Origin: Gamsiella multidivaricata
Lineage: Eukaryota; Mortierellomycota; Mortierellomycetes; Mortierellales; Mortierellaceae
NCBI RefSeq assembly: GCF_025024155.1
Contig: NW_026251747.1
Span: forward strand, 1 to 64,000
Direction of reading: 5' to 3'
Length of the DNA: 64,000 bases
Both the position numbers and the translations under genes were made by a program. Shown here one piece after another: positions 47,608 through 61,400 of the stretch. Position 1 is the stretch's first letter, and each line of letters begins with the position of its first letter. The notes beneath the pieces are model-generated. The model searched no databases. It worked only from the letters and a program-made list of their open reading frames with translations, and was not told the origin of the DNA.

Positions 47608-48829
47608 TTAAAGATGTGCCGTATCCAGCTCCGTTGCGCGATACTCTTGCTCAACCTGCTCCACAACCTGCAGGAGGATGTCAAGAGGTGAGGTAGTGAA
47701 GAACGTGGCAGGATAGATCTTGCTACCCCAGTTTGGGTGCAACAAGACCTTGCAGCATCCTGCGTTCTGGAAATCATATCTGAGCAGCAGTTGACATCCC
47801 TCCACATCCGGATACACGTCTCTTCCGCGTTCACTGAAGGACTACCATGAAGAGAGACAGAAGAATTGCTTGTGAGTTACGAGCGATCACCTATTGTTTT
47901 TAACACTGTGTGTTTAGCCTGACGAACGGTGCAACTTACAGGAAAGCCGGATGCTGGATCTGTCATGTCAGACCAGTAGCCCAATTTCTCGAGACGATCA
48001 TGGAGTGCTGTTGACCATCTAATAAACTGGAGGCCGCAATGGAAGAAAGAGTGGTCAATAAACAGACCTAGAGAAACATCCGACGTATCTGAAGGTCGAC
48101 TCATCTCCAGCAAATTGCGTTGAGGCCCATTGCCCCGCTGTAACAACCCCTGGGTCACATTTCCCATTTCAATCTGTGTATTGAGCAGGTGAGTCCCGCA
48201 GTAGTGTGGTTTGAAAAAGCAATGGACTGTCAGCTGTAAAGGCTGGGTAGAGCCACTGAACTTACATCGTCCAGACGGTCGTCCTTTTCCTTGGCAATCT
48301 CAGCATCCCATGCGACCATTTCGTATTGACACCTTTGAAATGTTGGCACGACCAGCAAGTTCGAAAGGTCCTTGTTGGGGAAGACTGTTCCCAGATCCCG
48401 GGTCATTCTTCGTGGCGAAGCATGGACGGAGTACTCTAGTGTCGCAAGTGAGGACCGGGACATTCTCGGGGCAGAAACACAAGTGGTGCTGCGAGGCTTC
48501 TTGGGTGGTTGCTGATATGCTGTGTGGTTGCCATTGCTACTGCTATTGGAGTCGATTCCACAGCTGTTGCTGTTGCTGCTGTTGTTACTCATAGGTTCCT
48601 GATGGGTTGATGCACTGGTGGAATGAGACCGATTCTGGGACTGAGACTGGGACGATTGTGTTGCGGCGACGATGGAAGCGTGAATGAGCTCGGAGGTGAA
48701 CCCGAGGGACGCAGTGACTGCAGCGGCAGCAGCGGCAGAGGAACTGGGCTGCTGAGAGTGGTGCATTATCGTAAATTGGTCCGAAGGCATCAGCGGCGTG
48801 AGGTTTTCTGTCATAAGCGAGTGTCGCAT
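47608..48829 (-). CDS. MMADHC: MMADHC (cblD)-like cobalamin trafficking protein
   Basis: Exons 48266-48829, 47940-48173 and 47608-47841, all phase 0, encode 343 aa. The N-terminal ~130 residues are Ser/Gln/Asn-rich and poorly conserved. The C-terminal half carries the MMADHC signature: LEKLGYWSDMTDPASGFP, then SERGRDVYPDVEGCQLLLRY and NAGCCKVLLHPNWG. These correspond to the region in human MMADHC that helps MMACHC direct cobalamin to methionine synthase and methylmalonyl-CoA mutase. Length is close to the animal protein (about 300 aa). No clear mitochondrial presequence is seen. Most Dikarya lack cobalamin use, so presence here fits an early-diverging fungus. An alternative in-frame ATG lies five codons downstream. 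Confidence 0.85.
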
Positions 48830-49018
48830 TGCTGTTGGCTGTGGAGAGTTGGTTGTCCGAGCTTTTCAACTGTGGTTTGTCGAAGTGTTCTTGAGTGGTT
48901 GTTGGTTACCAAGGCTTGCAAAAGGGAGAAGAAAGAAGAGATGCGGGGAAGAAAGATGGAAAGAAGCGAAGAAAGAGTCAGCAAAAGCAAGGGGAAGAAG
49001 AATGTTTCCTTATCGTTA

Positions 49019-49726
49019 TTAGCCCATTGTCATCGCATCTGATTGTTTTCTGCGTGGTGCTTTCATATGAAGAGTCTCGAGATAAGCACCATCGCTGGGA
49101 TCGCAGTCTGTATTCTGATAGGCTAGATCTCTAAGGTGAGCAATCGTCGCTCGTGCTTTTCTGGCGGAGATGACTGTCATAAAAGAGAGGTTGTGCAAGA
49201 GCGGGGGAGCAGCAACAACATTAGAGGAGGGACGGAGATTGCGGGGAGGAGAGGAGACTATCAATCGCCGATCATAGTCTTTCCTCAAAGATACATTCGA
49301 ATGCAGGAGAGAAGCTTGGACTAGCCTCCTATATTTGGGAGGAAGATCCTCTAAGGTCATCTCTGACGTATTGTGCCGAGAACAAGATGCCTGTTTCAGG
49401 CCGCGCGCGTACCAATCGATCGGGGAGCCAGACGCAGACAATGTCAATGACCACGTTTTTTTAAGGACCCAATTGGGGCCATCTTCGCCGTTGACTTTGC
49501 TTAGTGTGAAATGACAACATGGCAGTTGTATGTATATCCACTGCGGTAAAGAAGCGACTTCGTTCACTGGCCGCATGAACATGGTTTGCATTTTAGGTGC
49601 GACACCAAAACGCGTCTTCATTGCCTCGTGGCATTTCTCGTTCGCATACGCATAAACAGCAATGAAAAGAAGAACCAAGAAGGTGGCCCATCCATGTCTC
49701 CGATATTCGTTCAGGCCATTCTCCAT
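49019..49726 (-). CDS. Orphan single-pass membrane protein
   Basis: Intronless frame of 235 aa with an ATG at 49726. A hydrophobic helix at about residues 14-30 (WATFLVLLFIAVYAYA) looks like a signal anchor, followed by a soluble region with no recognised domain (ASLPQWIYIQLPCCHFTL; DLPPKYRRLVQASLLHS) and a basic C terminus (KAPRRKQSDAM). Composition is protein-like throughout. It lies upstream of the MMADHC-like gene on the same strand, 190 nt from its ATG. Function unknown; a short lineage-specific gene is the likeliest reading. Confidence 0.55.
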   Translation of the reverse strand: MENGLNEYRRHGWATFLVLLFIAVYAYANEKCHEAMKTRFGVAPKMQTMFMRPVNEVASLPQWIYIQLPCCHFTLSKVNGEDGPNWVLKKTWSLTLSASGSPIDWYARGLKQASCSRHNTSEMTLEDLPPKYRRLVQASLLHSNVSLRKDYDRRLIVSSPPRNLRPSSNVVAAPPLLHNLSFMTVISARKARATIAHLRDLAYQNTDCDPSDGAYLETLHMKAPRRKQSDAMTMG

Positions 49727-49939
49727 TCTCGCTGTAGCTGCTTTGTAGCATTGTTCGTTGCTGACAATAATTATTTATGGAAGAGCGAGTAAAAAGTAGT
49801 CGTGGATGTAGGCGCCTTGTTTTCAGTATGATACAGAATCAGCTAATCCTCTTCTGGTCTCACGCTCGCCTTAAACCTTTTAAACCTTTAAGTAATAAGA
49901 TGACATACGACAATTTCTGTTTGTCCAGAAGGCTGCCAA

Positions 49940-49973
<34 letters not shown>

Positions 49974-51092
49974 AAAGAGAGAGCAAGCGGCCTTGGACAG
50001 TGAACACGCACACCCCAGCTTGTTCTTTGTATTTCTTTTCCCGCGCTTTTCTATCGTTATTTTTTACGTGTGGGAGAGAGAGCGTACCAGGGAGCGGAAC
50101 CATCGCTTGGGTCTTGCTTCCTCATCTTCTCTCCCTTTCTCTCAATTGATTTCTACTACTCTTTCCCCACTCTTACACCAACCACTATCAACTTCCTCAT
50201 CCTTTACCCCCCATCGCCTACTTCTTTCACTACGCCTTTGGTAAATAACAATAAGATGAACCCTCGCATGTTGCCATGCTTCCATCAATGCTTACACAGC
50301 ACGTCTACGTATTCCATACCAAACTATCCTATAGCATGATGCCAGCCACGATTGGGATCCAATCTACGTTCCCTACGCACGCGACCCATTCGATCAATGT
50401 CACACCGCTGACCCCACAATATCCATATCTGGCTTCTGCTTCCGAGTAAGTCTTGTTAACTTTTCACGCGTCTTTATATTTCAGTTTATTACTGCTTTCT
50501 ACATCCCCGGCATTCCTTTCTGTCTTATACAAGGGCACAGACAAGCATGTTCGATATGAACGATGTTCGGGGGCATAAGTGCTGTTGCACCTGCAGTCGC
50601 TTGGCTTTGGTTGAGTGATAGGGGTCAATTCATATCTGACATGATCTAAAAGTATTCCGAGTTTCCTTATTTCTCCACAAACCGGACGCTTTCTACGTGC
50701 CATGCCTGTCTTAGCATATCAGTGCATGGCACAAGAACGGCAGTTCTTTTCCCTCAGTTTCTTTGGAACGTCCACTCCAGTTCATGTCATGCGGCGTCGT
50801 ACGGTGAGAGCGTGGTATTACCACGCACCAAGGAACGACGGCCGCAGAGAGTAAAAAAAAGGAGGGCTACTCGCAAAAGATAGATGCACAGACATGAGAC
50901 GACCGCAAGATGCGGGGTGGGAGACAAAAGGGTCTGTGCGCATCGACAAAACTTCGAGATGCACTCCAGCAGCAGACAGTAGGGGTATTAATAGGGATTG
51001 TCAAGGATCGTCATGGAGAAGTAGCCGCCGTTCACTTGCTCGAGGATGCATTTCAGCAGCGGCGGAAGTAACAGCAGCATCAGCATCAGCAT

Positions 51093-51125
<33 letters not shown>

Positions 51126-51302
51126 CCTTTTGCCTCATCCCTTCATTCATTTTTCGCCTTCAAAAACTCCTCCCTTCGTGTCCTTTTGCCCGCCTGGCTC
51201 CTTCTCTTTTATTGGCTCCCTCTCTTTTATTGGCTCTTCCTTCTCTCAGACTTACCCGGCCCCGCGGTTACACTTCACACCACTGTGTATCTTTTTTCAA
51301 AC
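49727..51302. other. 5' region of the Sfp1-like gene
   Basis: Holds a GA microsatellite (about 49937-49966), pyrimidine-rich promoter-like sequence, and a CAG-rich tract at 51080-51125. A possible first exon lies at 50336-50445 (MMPATIGIQSTFP... ending in SAS, GTAAGT donor). It can join in phase to an acceptor at 51331 inside the Sfp1 frame, which would replace the start at 51303. No other gene is seen. Confidence 0.35.
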
Positions 51303-53018
51303 ATGACAGCCCCGCAATTCCCTCATAGCCCCAGTTTACCCATCCTTATCAAAAACACCGCCAGCACTACCGATGCTGCCAAACAGCCCTCTGAAAAGGA
51401 CATGAAGACCCTCCTCCCTACCACTACTGTCTCCCCTCCAGTTACAACTACAACTACCGCAGCGGAAGCCGCAGCTATAGCAGGTCTCTCTAACACCATA
51501 GCTGATACCCTTCCCTCCTTCTCCCTCTCATCTTCATGGCACCCCATGGAATTTTCCTATTCGCCCTCCTATAGATTCGACAGCCAATTCGACGAAGGCG
51601 ACTCAATGTCGTTCGACAACAGCACACACGCGCGCGATTTCGAGAGTGCCTTCTGTCGGGACTTTTATTGCTGCGGGCTCAGGTTATACGACCTACACGA
51701 TTTACTCCAGCATTATGAAGAGTGTCATGTCCGGTTCGAGGACGAGAAGAATGAGGGGAGTGAGGATGACAGTGACGATGAAATGGCTGGGAATGAGTCT
51801 GACGAATTGGAGGAGGATAGCTGGAGTGATGAAGATTCGGGACCCTCAAGTCCTTCGTCCACAGCGGTTTCTGGATTGAGCATGTGTGCTGGAGTGCAGG
51901 CGGGAGCGGGGTTGGGGTTGGGATTGGCTGCGGCAACGATGAATGGGAATCCGCTGTACAACAATACTTTGCAGGCCCATTATTGTAACGTGCATTTCTC
52001 AGCAGCACAGGAGAAGGGGATGATGCATCAGGGTATTGCTATTCACAAGATGCACCCGTTGTACCGACATCCGAGTCTTAGTAGTTCGTCGTCAAGCGAC
52101 GCGGAAACCGTCATCGACGGGTATGATGGATTGAATGCTGCGACGAAGCGGAAGGCGGCAATTTCATTGGCGGATATCTATGCTGCAGACCACGGTGGCA
52201 GCTACACAAAGTTTCAGAGTGGGTCGCTCTCGGAACTGGAGCCAACGAATCCTCTTGCAAAACGACATGCGACCGAGTCGTGTCAGCGATCTTTTCAGCC
52301 GTCCGTCTTCTCGGACGTAAATCGACCTGACTTCACAAGAAATCCTTCAAAATTCACATATGAGACTTTACGAAACTCTACGCCGTACCACAGTATTCCT
52401 CGCCCGCTATTAACCGAGCACCCACCGACTTCTCCGTACATCAACGCCGCCGTTGACTTGATGCGCCAACGCGAAGAAGTCTTCTCGCTCATGGAAGACA
52501 TCACCCGCACCTCCTCCAGTCTCAGCTCGGGCGACAAACCTTACCGCTGCACCATCCCCGGCTGCGACAAGTCCTACAAGAACCCGAACGGCCTGAAATA
52601 TCACAATCTCCACGGTCACTGTTCTGTCGGGGGAGTGTCTGAGCTCGACCCACCCGAGTCTAGACCCTACCTGTGCACGTTTCTCGAGTGTGGCAAGCGA
52701 TACAAGAACCTGAACGGACTAAAGTATCATATTGAGCATTCGCATCCGAACTTGACGGCTGCATTGAGGGCCCATCAGTCTGGAATTTATCCACTTGTCT
52801 TTGGACCGTTCCCGAACCAGGCAGCGATTACGATTGCGGCGGCGGTGCAGGCAGTGAACGCGAGTCCGATGATGATGGCGGCCACGAACGCGATCATGAC
52901 GGCGCAGGCCATCAATGCCGCGAATACTGCGAATGCGAGTGCGAGCGCCGAAACCGGTGAGACGGGGGCTACACTAGCGGTGCCGAGTGTTTTGGCTGGA
53001 TCTTCTTTTAGTGGATAA
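51303..53018 (+). CDS. Sfp1-like C2H2 zinc-finger transcription factor
   Basis: Intronless core of 571 aa from the ATG at 51303; the open frame continues upstream but without better starts. An Sfp1-type split finger at about residue 115 (FCRDFYCCGLRLYDLHDLL ... HYEECH) is followed by an acidic stretch (NEGSEDDSDDEMAGNESDE). A classical finger pair lies near 408-480: YRCTIPGCDKSYKNPNGLKY and YLCTFLECGKRYKNLNGLKY, each with the Cys2His2 ligands. The C terminus is Ala-rich. In yeast Sfp1 drives ribosomal protein and ribosome biogenesis genes in response to nutrients and TOR. An upstream spliced exon at 50336-50445 is possible. Family assignment is firm; targets are inferred. Confidence 0.9.
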   Translation: MTAPQFPHSPSLPILIKNTASTTDAAKQPSEKDMKTLLPTTTVSPPVTTTTTAAEAAAIAGLSNTIADTLPSFSLSSSWHPMEFSYSPSYRFDSQFDEGDSMSFDNSTHARDFESAFCRDFYCCGLRLYDLHDLLQHYEECHVRFEDEKNEGSEDDSDDEMAGNESDELEEDSWSDEDSGPSSPSSTAVSGLSMCAGVQAGAGLGLGLAAATMNGNPLYNNTLQAHYCNVHFSAAQEKGMMHQGIAIHKMHPLYRHPSLSSSSSSDAETVIDGYDGLNAATKRKAAISLADIYAADHGGSYTKFQSGSLSELEPTNPLAKRHATESCQRSFQPSVFSDVNRPDFTRNPSKFTYETLRNSTPYHSIPRPLLTEHPPTSPYINAAVDLMRQREEVFSLMEDITRTSSSLSSGDKPYRCTIPGCDKSYKNPNGLKYHNLHGHCSVGGVSELDPPESRPYLCTFLECGKRYKNLNGLKYHIEHSHPNLTAALRAHQSGIYPLVFGPFPNQAAITIAAAVQAVNASPMMMAATNAIMTAQAINAANTANASASAETGETGATLAVPSVLAGSSFSG

Positions 53019-53250
53019 GGACATGGCCTGGAGATGGGTCCGGCAGGTTTACTTGGAGTCGGGACGGGTTCAGGATCTGTTTCTCGACCTGTGACCCCGT
53101 AATCGTAAATGATTAGGATGAATAAGAAGGGTGTGATGGTGGTGATGTGCATGAATTTCCATGCATGCTGGTTGTGCTGCGCCCGACCCAGTTTCAGGCT
53201 GGTCTCAGGCTACTCAGGGGGTGTTCTGTTGAATAATAAACGCCAAAGCC

Positions 53251-53287
<37 letters not shown>

Positions 53288-53425
53288 TGTGCGGTGACCC
53301 ATGGCAAGGAAGCCAGCATCAACCTGACCAACTCTCATCGCCTACACCATCAACCGCCCGTCACCACCGCCACCGCTACAACACAGCAACATCAGCAAGG
53401 CACGTTCAAAGAAATACACCAAACC
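53019..53425. other. Spacer with a 34-nt poly(T) tract
   Basis: Between the Sfp1-like gene and the next plus-strand gene. It contains a T34 run at 53253-53286, likely length-variable, and the 5' UTR of the downstream gene. Nothing else is seen. Confidence 0.5.
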
Positions 53426-54145
53426 ATGTCCAAGAAACTTGCAGCACAGGCACTCGATGCCCTACTCAATAGTCAGCCCAATAGCACCCTTTCAAAACGG
53501 AGTTCTTCAGCAGTGGCGGAGGGTGGTATCAAGAAAACCCGAAAATCGAAGAAGAACAAAAACGATGGTTTGCCGGCGACCAAGACAGGATTGAAGAAGA
53601 TTAAGCATGAATTGAGATACGGACATTCCGTCAAGAGATCACAGGAAGAGAAGGAGGCCAAAGAGAACCCATTGGGTATGTACACACCCTTTATTTTATT
53701 TTATGCGCCATTGGCGCTTTTGATGGAAAGGACATGTTGGAAGTCATGAACGAAAGGAAACGTCAATCAATAACGCTGATGTACAATTGCTTTGGTCTTC
53801 TTTTTTTTTTTTACAGATAAATTGAAGTCGCAGATGGAAAAGGAGCAGGCAATTGTCGAGAAGAACTTGAACTATTACAAAGCTACGAATCGGGTGTCGA
53901 AGAAGGAACTCGAGCTGCGCAAGAAGGTAAACGCACCCTTGTCCCCAGGATGTTGAGGGGGATCGAGATAGGAGGACGAATCGGTCAATGAACACACGTT
54001 GCTCGTTGAAGTATTAACATGCTTGAAATGGGGGGGTTCCCTTTGGACTTTGTTATAGATCAAGATGCTTCGCGAGAAGGCGAGGGGTGAACAGAGCAGG
54101 AAGATAGCCGTAGAACAGGATGAGTCCGATGGCGAGGACTTCTAG
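53426..54145 (+). CDS. Small basic coiled-coil protein, possibly nucleolar
   Basis: Exons 53426-53675, 53817-53926 and 54059-54145 encode 148 aa; phases agree. The ATG at 53426 (MSKKLAAQALDALL) is preferred over an open frame extending to 53285. The protein is Lys-rich with a nuclear-localisation-like cluster (KKTRKSKKNKND), a helical middle (KLKSQMEKEQAIVEKNLNYY, then KKELELRKK and IKMLREKARG) and an acidic end (DESDGEDF). This pattern is common among ribosome-biogenesis factors of the nucleolus, but I cannot match it to a named one. The gene begins about 400 nt after the Sfp1-like stop. Confidence 0.65.
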
Positions 54146-54326
54146 GTCCTTCTTCATCTTTTCTTCAACAGCTTTCATTAAAAAAATGCATCCACAATAT
54201 AACTGATTCTTTTGCCACCAACTTTTAAACATCGGTGAGTGTCACAAAAAAAAAAAAAAAGTTTCCACAGACTCAATTGTGCGATCGCAAAAAAAAAAAA
54301 AAAAACGAGAGTAAGGTCATTCCACG

Positions 54327-55757
54327 ATGAGAGCCGCGACAACTGAACTGATCCGGATCTGGACTGAGGCGCTCGTACCCGTCTGCAACCACAGCAGGAG
54401 TCATGCTGCCCAGGAACTGAAGTGGTTACTACAACACGCTCAAGAGCAACAGCGGCGATCTCTTCGGGATCAGCAACGAGGACAAACAGATCAGAATGCA
54501 GCTCATTCCACAAACGATGTCAGCAGAAGCCGGTTAAGTCGTGGAGAGAGTTTATCGGAGCAGGAGGTTCGGTTGATGGAGAGCTATGTCGACCAGAGAG
54601 TCAAGACACGCAAACCATTGCAGTATATCCTTGGTAATAATGTTTTGTCCGCATGCGATCTGACAGTTTTGCGATATAGGGGGGAGGATCGGGATTGGGG
54701 GCTGACAATGGCTCTTTTTTTTTTTTGTGAATGGCCGGTGCAGGGACACAACCTTTCATGGATCTGGAGATCTTGACTCGACCGCCGACACTGATACCGA
54801 GGTAAGGACCATGCGGATCAAAATTATCTCGCCTTCAATGGCTCTTGACCTTCTGCTCATACACTTTTTCTCATTCTTTCTAGATGGGAAACCGAAGAAT
54901 GGACAGCACGGCTCGCAACCGTCCTCACTTCCACACCGTATTTCTCCCATCAAACACTTCACCAACCTATCCATCATTCACTCCAGTCCTCCTCCCCTCC
55001 TTCCACCTCCTCGTCCTCTTCTCCGTCGTCCTCCCGCTTTCGAATTCTCGACATCTGTACCGGCTCCGGGTGCATCCCTCTCGGCCTCGCTTCCGCTCTG
55101 CCTCCAAAATCCTCCCACCTCATTGGCATCGACATTCACGAAAAGGCTATCCAGCTCGCTACAGAGAATGAAACCCATAACCGAGCGCTGCTGCGTGGGA
55201 ATCGTGTAAACTTCCAGCGGGGGGATCTCATGGCCCCCGACGCTGTTGACACCTTCTTAAGGTTCTCATCACCTTCACAGAGACAGGAACAAGAGCAGGA
55301 GCAGTATCATAACAATAGCAGCGCAGCGACGACGACGACAAGGATTCCTCGGGCTACAGGATACAATCTCATAATTTCGAATCCACCCTACATCTCTCAT
55401 TCAGAATTCTCGACCCTCGAACCAGAAGTCGCACAATGGGAGGATCCAAACGCACTCCTTGCAGACCAAGAAGGCTTAATCTTCTACCCACGGATTGCTC
55501 ATATGGCCATGTCGCTACTCCACAGTAACACCCACGCCCACCATTCTTCTGATGAACATAATAACTCTGTATCAGAACGGCAATGGCGGAACGGACCTGA
55601 CCTGGACGAGGTCAAGGTTCCGGAACTGGTGTTTGAGATCGGAGGCGATCATCAGGTCGAGTCTGTGAGTAAGGCTGCTCGGGAGGCAGGGTTCAGGAGA
55701 GTTCAGGTGTGGAAGGATCTGGCGGACCGGTCTAGGTGTATCATAGCCGCGCGGTGA
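54327..55757 (+). CDS. HemK/Mtq1-type peptide-chain-release-factor glutamine methyltransferase
   Basis: Exons 54327-54633, 54744-54801 and 54884-55757 encode 412 aa. The N-terminal helical domain is followed by RKPLQYILG-TQPFMDLEI and LTRPPTLIPR, the usual HemK lead-in. The SAM-binding motif is ILDICTGSGCIPLGLA (~175) and the catalytic motif is ISNPPYIS (~286), followed by EPEVAQWEDPNALLADQEG and ELVFEIGGDHQ. This enzyme methylates the Gln of the GGQ motif in release factors, in the mitochondrion for the Mtq1/HEMK1 branch; the branch is inferred. Ser- and Gln-rich inserts (SSSPPSTSSSSSP; RQEQEQEQYHNN) lengthen it relative to bacterial HemK. It converges with the epimerase gene, 260 nt apart. 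Confidence 0.92.
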
Positions 55758-56017
55758 CCAGTAATAAAAAGACGATGGGTGTTTTTTTTTTTTTTTTTTT
55801 TTTTTTTTCGCAAGCAGACGGACAAAGCGAGGAGTTTATTTTTTTTTACGCTGTGCAGTTGTCATTCTTTTATTCTCTATGTATATATGTATATCGATCG
55901 ATCCTGCTTTCTACGAGGTCTTCTCTTTCGTGTTTGTTCCGCCCAAGCGAATCGCCCCCTCCTCAAACGATCGTTCAACAAGATGATCCTGTACACCATT
56001 TTTTTTTCTTCTTCTTC

Positions 56018-58128
<2,111 letters not shown>

Positions 58129-58431
58129 TCAGGGAAAGTTGGACATGTCGACCTCCGGATTCGCCTGTTGCTGTTGTGGTGTCACTGGGTAATGATGCTT
58201 GTAAAGATAAGGACTGGGGCCCATTGGCGGTGAGGTAGTCGTCGTCGCCGTTGTCTGAGAAGTCACCAGCGCTTGTGTGCCTGAAGAAGGGGACTGCGGC
58301 AATGCTTGCTGTTGCTGTTGCTTTTGATGAAGCTGCAGCAATGTCTGGTTCGGCTGAGGTTTGTACTGTGAGACGGGCTGATAAATCATTTGCGGGGGAG
58401 GTGGTTGCAGTGGCTGCAACTGCGCCTGCGC

Positions 58432-58463
<32 letters not shown>

Positions 58464-61400
58464 GCTGTTGCGATGGTCCGTTCGATGACAGGGATGCCAC
58501 CGAAGACACAGAATCTCCCGAGGAAGTACGCGGCAGTAGTGATGGTAACGTTGCAGAAGCTCCATTTATCGGTGGTGAACCTGCATTAGCGATGCTGGCA
58601 GGTGTACGCCGCGGAGGAGGACTCATCTGTCCTGCACTGCCATTCGCAGCCTGACGAGGCGCCGACGACGGCGATGACGACGAAGATGAGGGAGATGCAT
58701 TGGAGCCGAAACTGACACCCGTGTTCGCACTGCTGGTCGACGGTCGCTCCTGTGCACTGCTTGTTGAGATCCTCTCCATGGTCGTGTTACTGCTGTTACT
58801 GTTCGTCGACACTCGCTGTTCGTTGCGCAAAAAGAGTTCTCCAGTGTAATTGATCAAGAACTCGATCGTCATGTTCTTGTAGGTCATGTCCGTGATCTCC
58901 TTGTTCGGGTCGGGGTTGCGCATCAGTGTTGGTCCAAACACCACCGACAAGTTTTTGGCGTTCATCAGATTGATGTTATCCTGAGCTTTCACTCGATTCA
59001 GATGTTCCAAGAGCACCTTCAACGTTTCATAGTGCGCCAGAGGCATCCGTCCCAAAAGCGTCCTGAATGCTGCGAGCTTGGACTCGTTCTGGGGGAGACT
59101 GACTGCCTCTATAAATTCGGCATATAAGCCATACGGGACGAGAGGCTCGGGCAGACTCCGGAGGTATTGCTTCAGAACAGAGGTGATCGAACAGATGTCC
59201 TGGTATGTAGTCGTGTCCATGAGGTCCGGCTGGAGTCCAATGTCATATGCCTGAACCATCTGTCTCGCTTCCGCGGCCATTCCCGAGCGCCGATAGATAC
59301 CCTCTACATCCAGTCCTCGCTCATCTACTGCTTCGATGCACTTTTCCACCACCAACGGGACAATCCTTTGCTCGAGCTCCAACTGCTCCATCAAGTCGGC
59401 TCCGAACATGATCTGCTTGCTTGGGGGTGCAGGCGGGGCGTCAGTGTTGCTGGCGCCACTGGAGGCTATGCCTCGTAGGCTGGAAGAATCAGAATCCTTG
59501 TATGGTCCTGAGCAATTTGGAAGGACATCATGCGTGCATTTTCCATGGACTTGGTATCCGCAGCCTATTATAAACATGAAGAAATATCTTTAGTCCTTGC
59601 TTGGCATCATCCACATTGAACAGATAAAAAAGGTGGTAAATCACTTACTGCGACACTTATATTCGCGTCCCCAAAGCTTCTCCTCACAATACTCGCATCG
59701 GGTAGGGCGGACAAAATTCTGCTGGATGAAAAAGTGCTGTTCTGTCGATTTTCCGCTCAGGGATCGCGTCTCGCTGTTGTGGGTATAAGTCCGCGTAGAT
59801 GGCAAGATCAGCCCATCTGCACTACTGGAATCCGACAGAACGTGTCCATGTTTACTGTTCGGGACCTCGAGGTGTGAGCTCGAGTTCTCCGTCTGTAACT
59901 TGCCAAACATCGCTCCGACGCTCTTCACTGCATTCGTTGTGCCCTTCTTCCAGTTGAATTTCTTGGGCGCCATGATCTCATCGCCATAGACATTGTCGCC
60001 TCGGCTCTCTCGCCTAGCCTTATGTATAGAGTGTGCATCGCCGACGTGTCGACTACGGCCATTTTCGTCTGACAAGACCGAGTTGAAGGAATGTGTCGAT
60101 TCGTTGCTTCCCAAAATACGCCCAGCCCTCAAGTCGTTCTGGTTTCCTCCGCTCGCCTGGCGTTGACGTTTGATCTTGTCTGTGAAGGATTGGAGCATGC
60201 TATTGTAGGAGGACGAGTGCCCAGCTCCTGATCTGGGATCCGTTCGTTCTTGCATTTCCCTCATCATGTCGTTGTTAATGGTCGAAAGTTCTGCGTTACG
60301 GACACTCAGAATCTGCATCTCGTTCAAGACGCCGTCCCGCTGCTCCACAAAGGTCTGGATCTCCTTCTGCAGCTTTTCTTTTTGTTGTTGGAGTGCTTTC
60401 ACCTCAACCAAGTATGCTTGCTTCATAAACTCGTGGTTGGTGCTCATCCTAGGGTTCTGAACCGAGACTGGTCGGAGAGAGTTGTTGCCATTCGCTAACG
60501 CTTCCTCCATAGCCCTGTTTCAAAAGCAATTGTAGGTACCGGCGTGATTAATTTCGGCATAGTCTATCTTTCGAATATGCACATATATCCAGACTGGACG
60601 ACTTACTTTAGCTCCTCGTTCATGGCGTCTAGGTCCATTGCAAGCATGTCCTTTTCAATGCACATATCACGGATCGACTTTTCCAGCTGTGCCTGTTCCT
60701 GATTCAGCGCCTTTACTTTATCCAGTAGCTGCCCATATTCCTGCTGCGGCGTCCCATGGAGCAAGGGACTCATTGGGTTGTGCTTTGCGAGCTCCATACG
60801 CAGCTCTCTGACCATCGCCTCAGCCTCTGCTAACGCTAAACTCGTGGTATCATGCTAATAAGAGGACAAAGCGCAAACGAACCCCTTCATCAGTATGTTA
60901 AAGTTTCCCAGTAACAGCCGACTGCCTCATCATGAATACATGTATATTACCTCGGAAGAAGGGGATGTTGGGTCGACAACACGATCAATGGTACTCCTGC
61001 TCTTTTTTGAGAAGGTTGTGTTTGCACTCTCTGTTGAGGGACGAGAGCTATCCGAAGAGAGCGCAGAGTTCACTTCCAACTTGATAATATCGGCGTATTT
61101 TGTAGGAGGTGTCGGAGGAGTTGACAATGTTTCCTTTGTGTTCTTTTTATCTGGGGTGCTCAGGATGTCGCTGAGATCAAAGCTGCTTGTCGAGACATCA
61201 TCGAGTCCAAAGACCAGCGGCGGTAAAAATGGAGGGCCAGCATTAACTGTGGGTAACTCTCCTTTCGAGTCAGGTAGTCGCTTATCCGTTCCAGCCCTAG
61301 ACGACAATGGCGTGACCTTGCTGGATTTTGTTATGCTATTATGGTCATGCCTCAGACCCTTAGGACCTGGCACCTTTAACATCTCTGGACTTTGCTGGCT

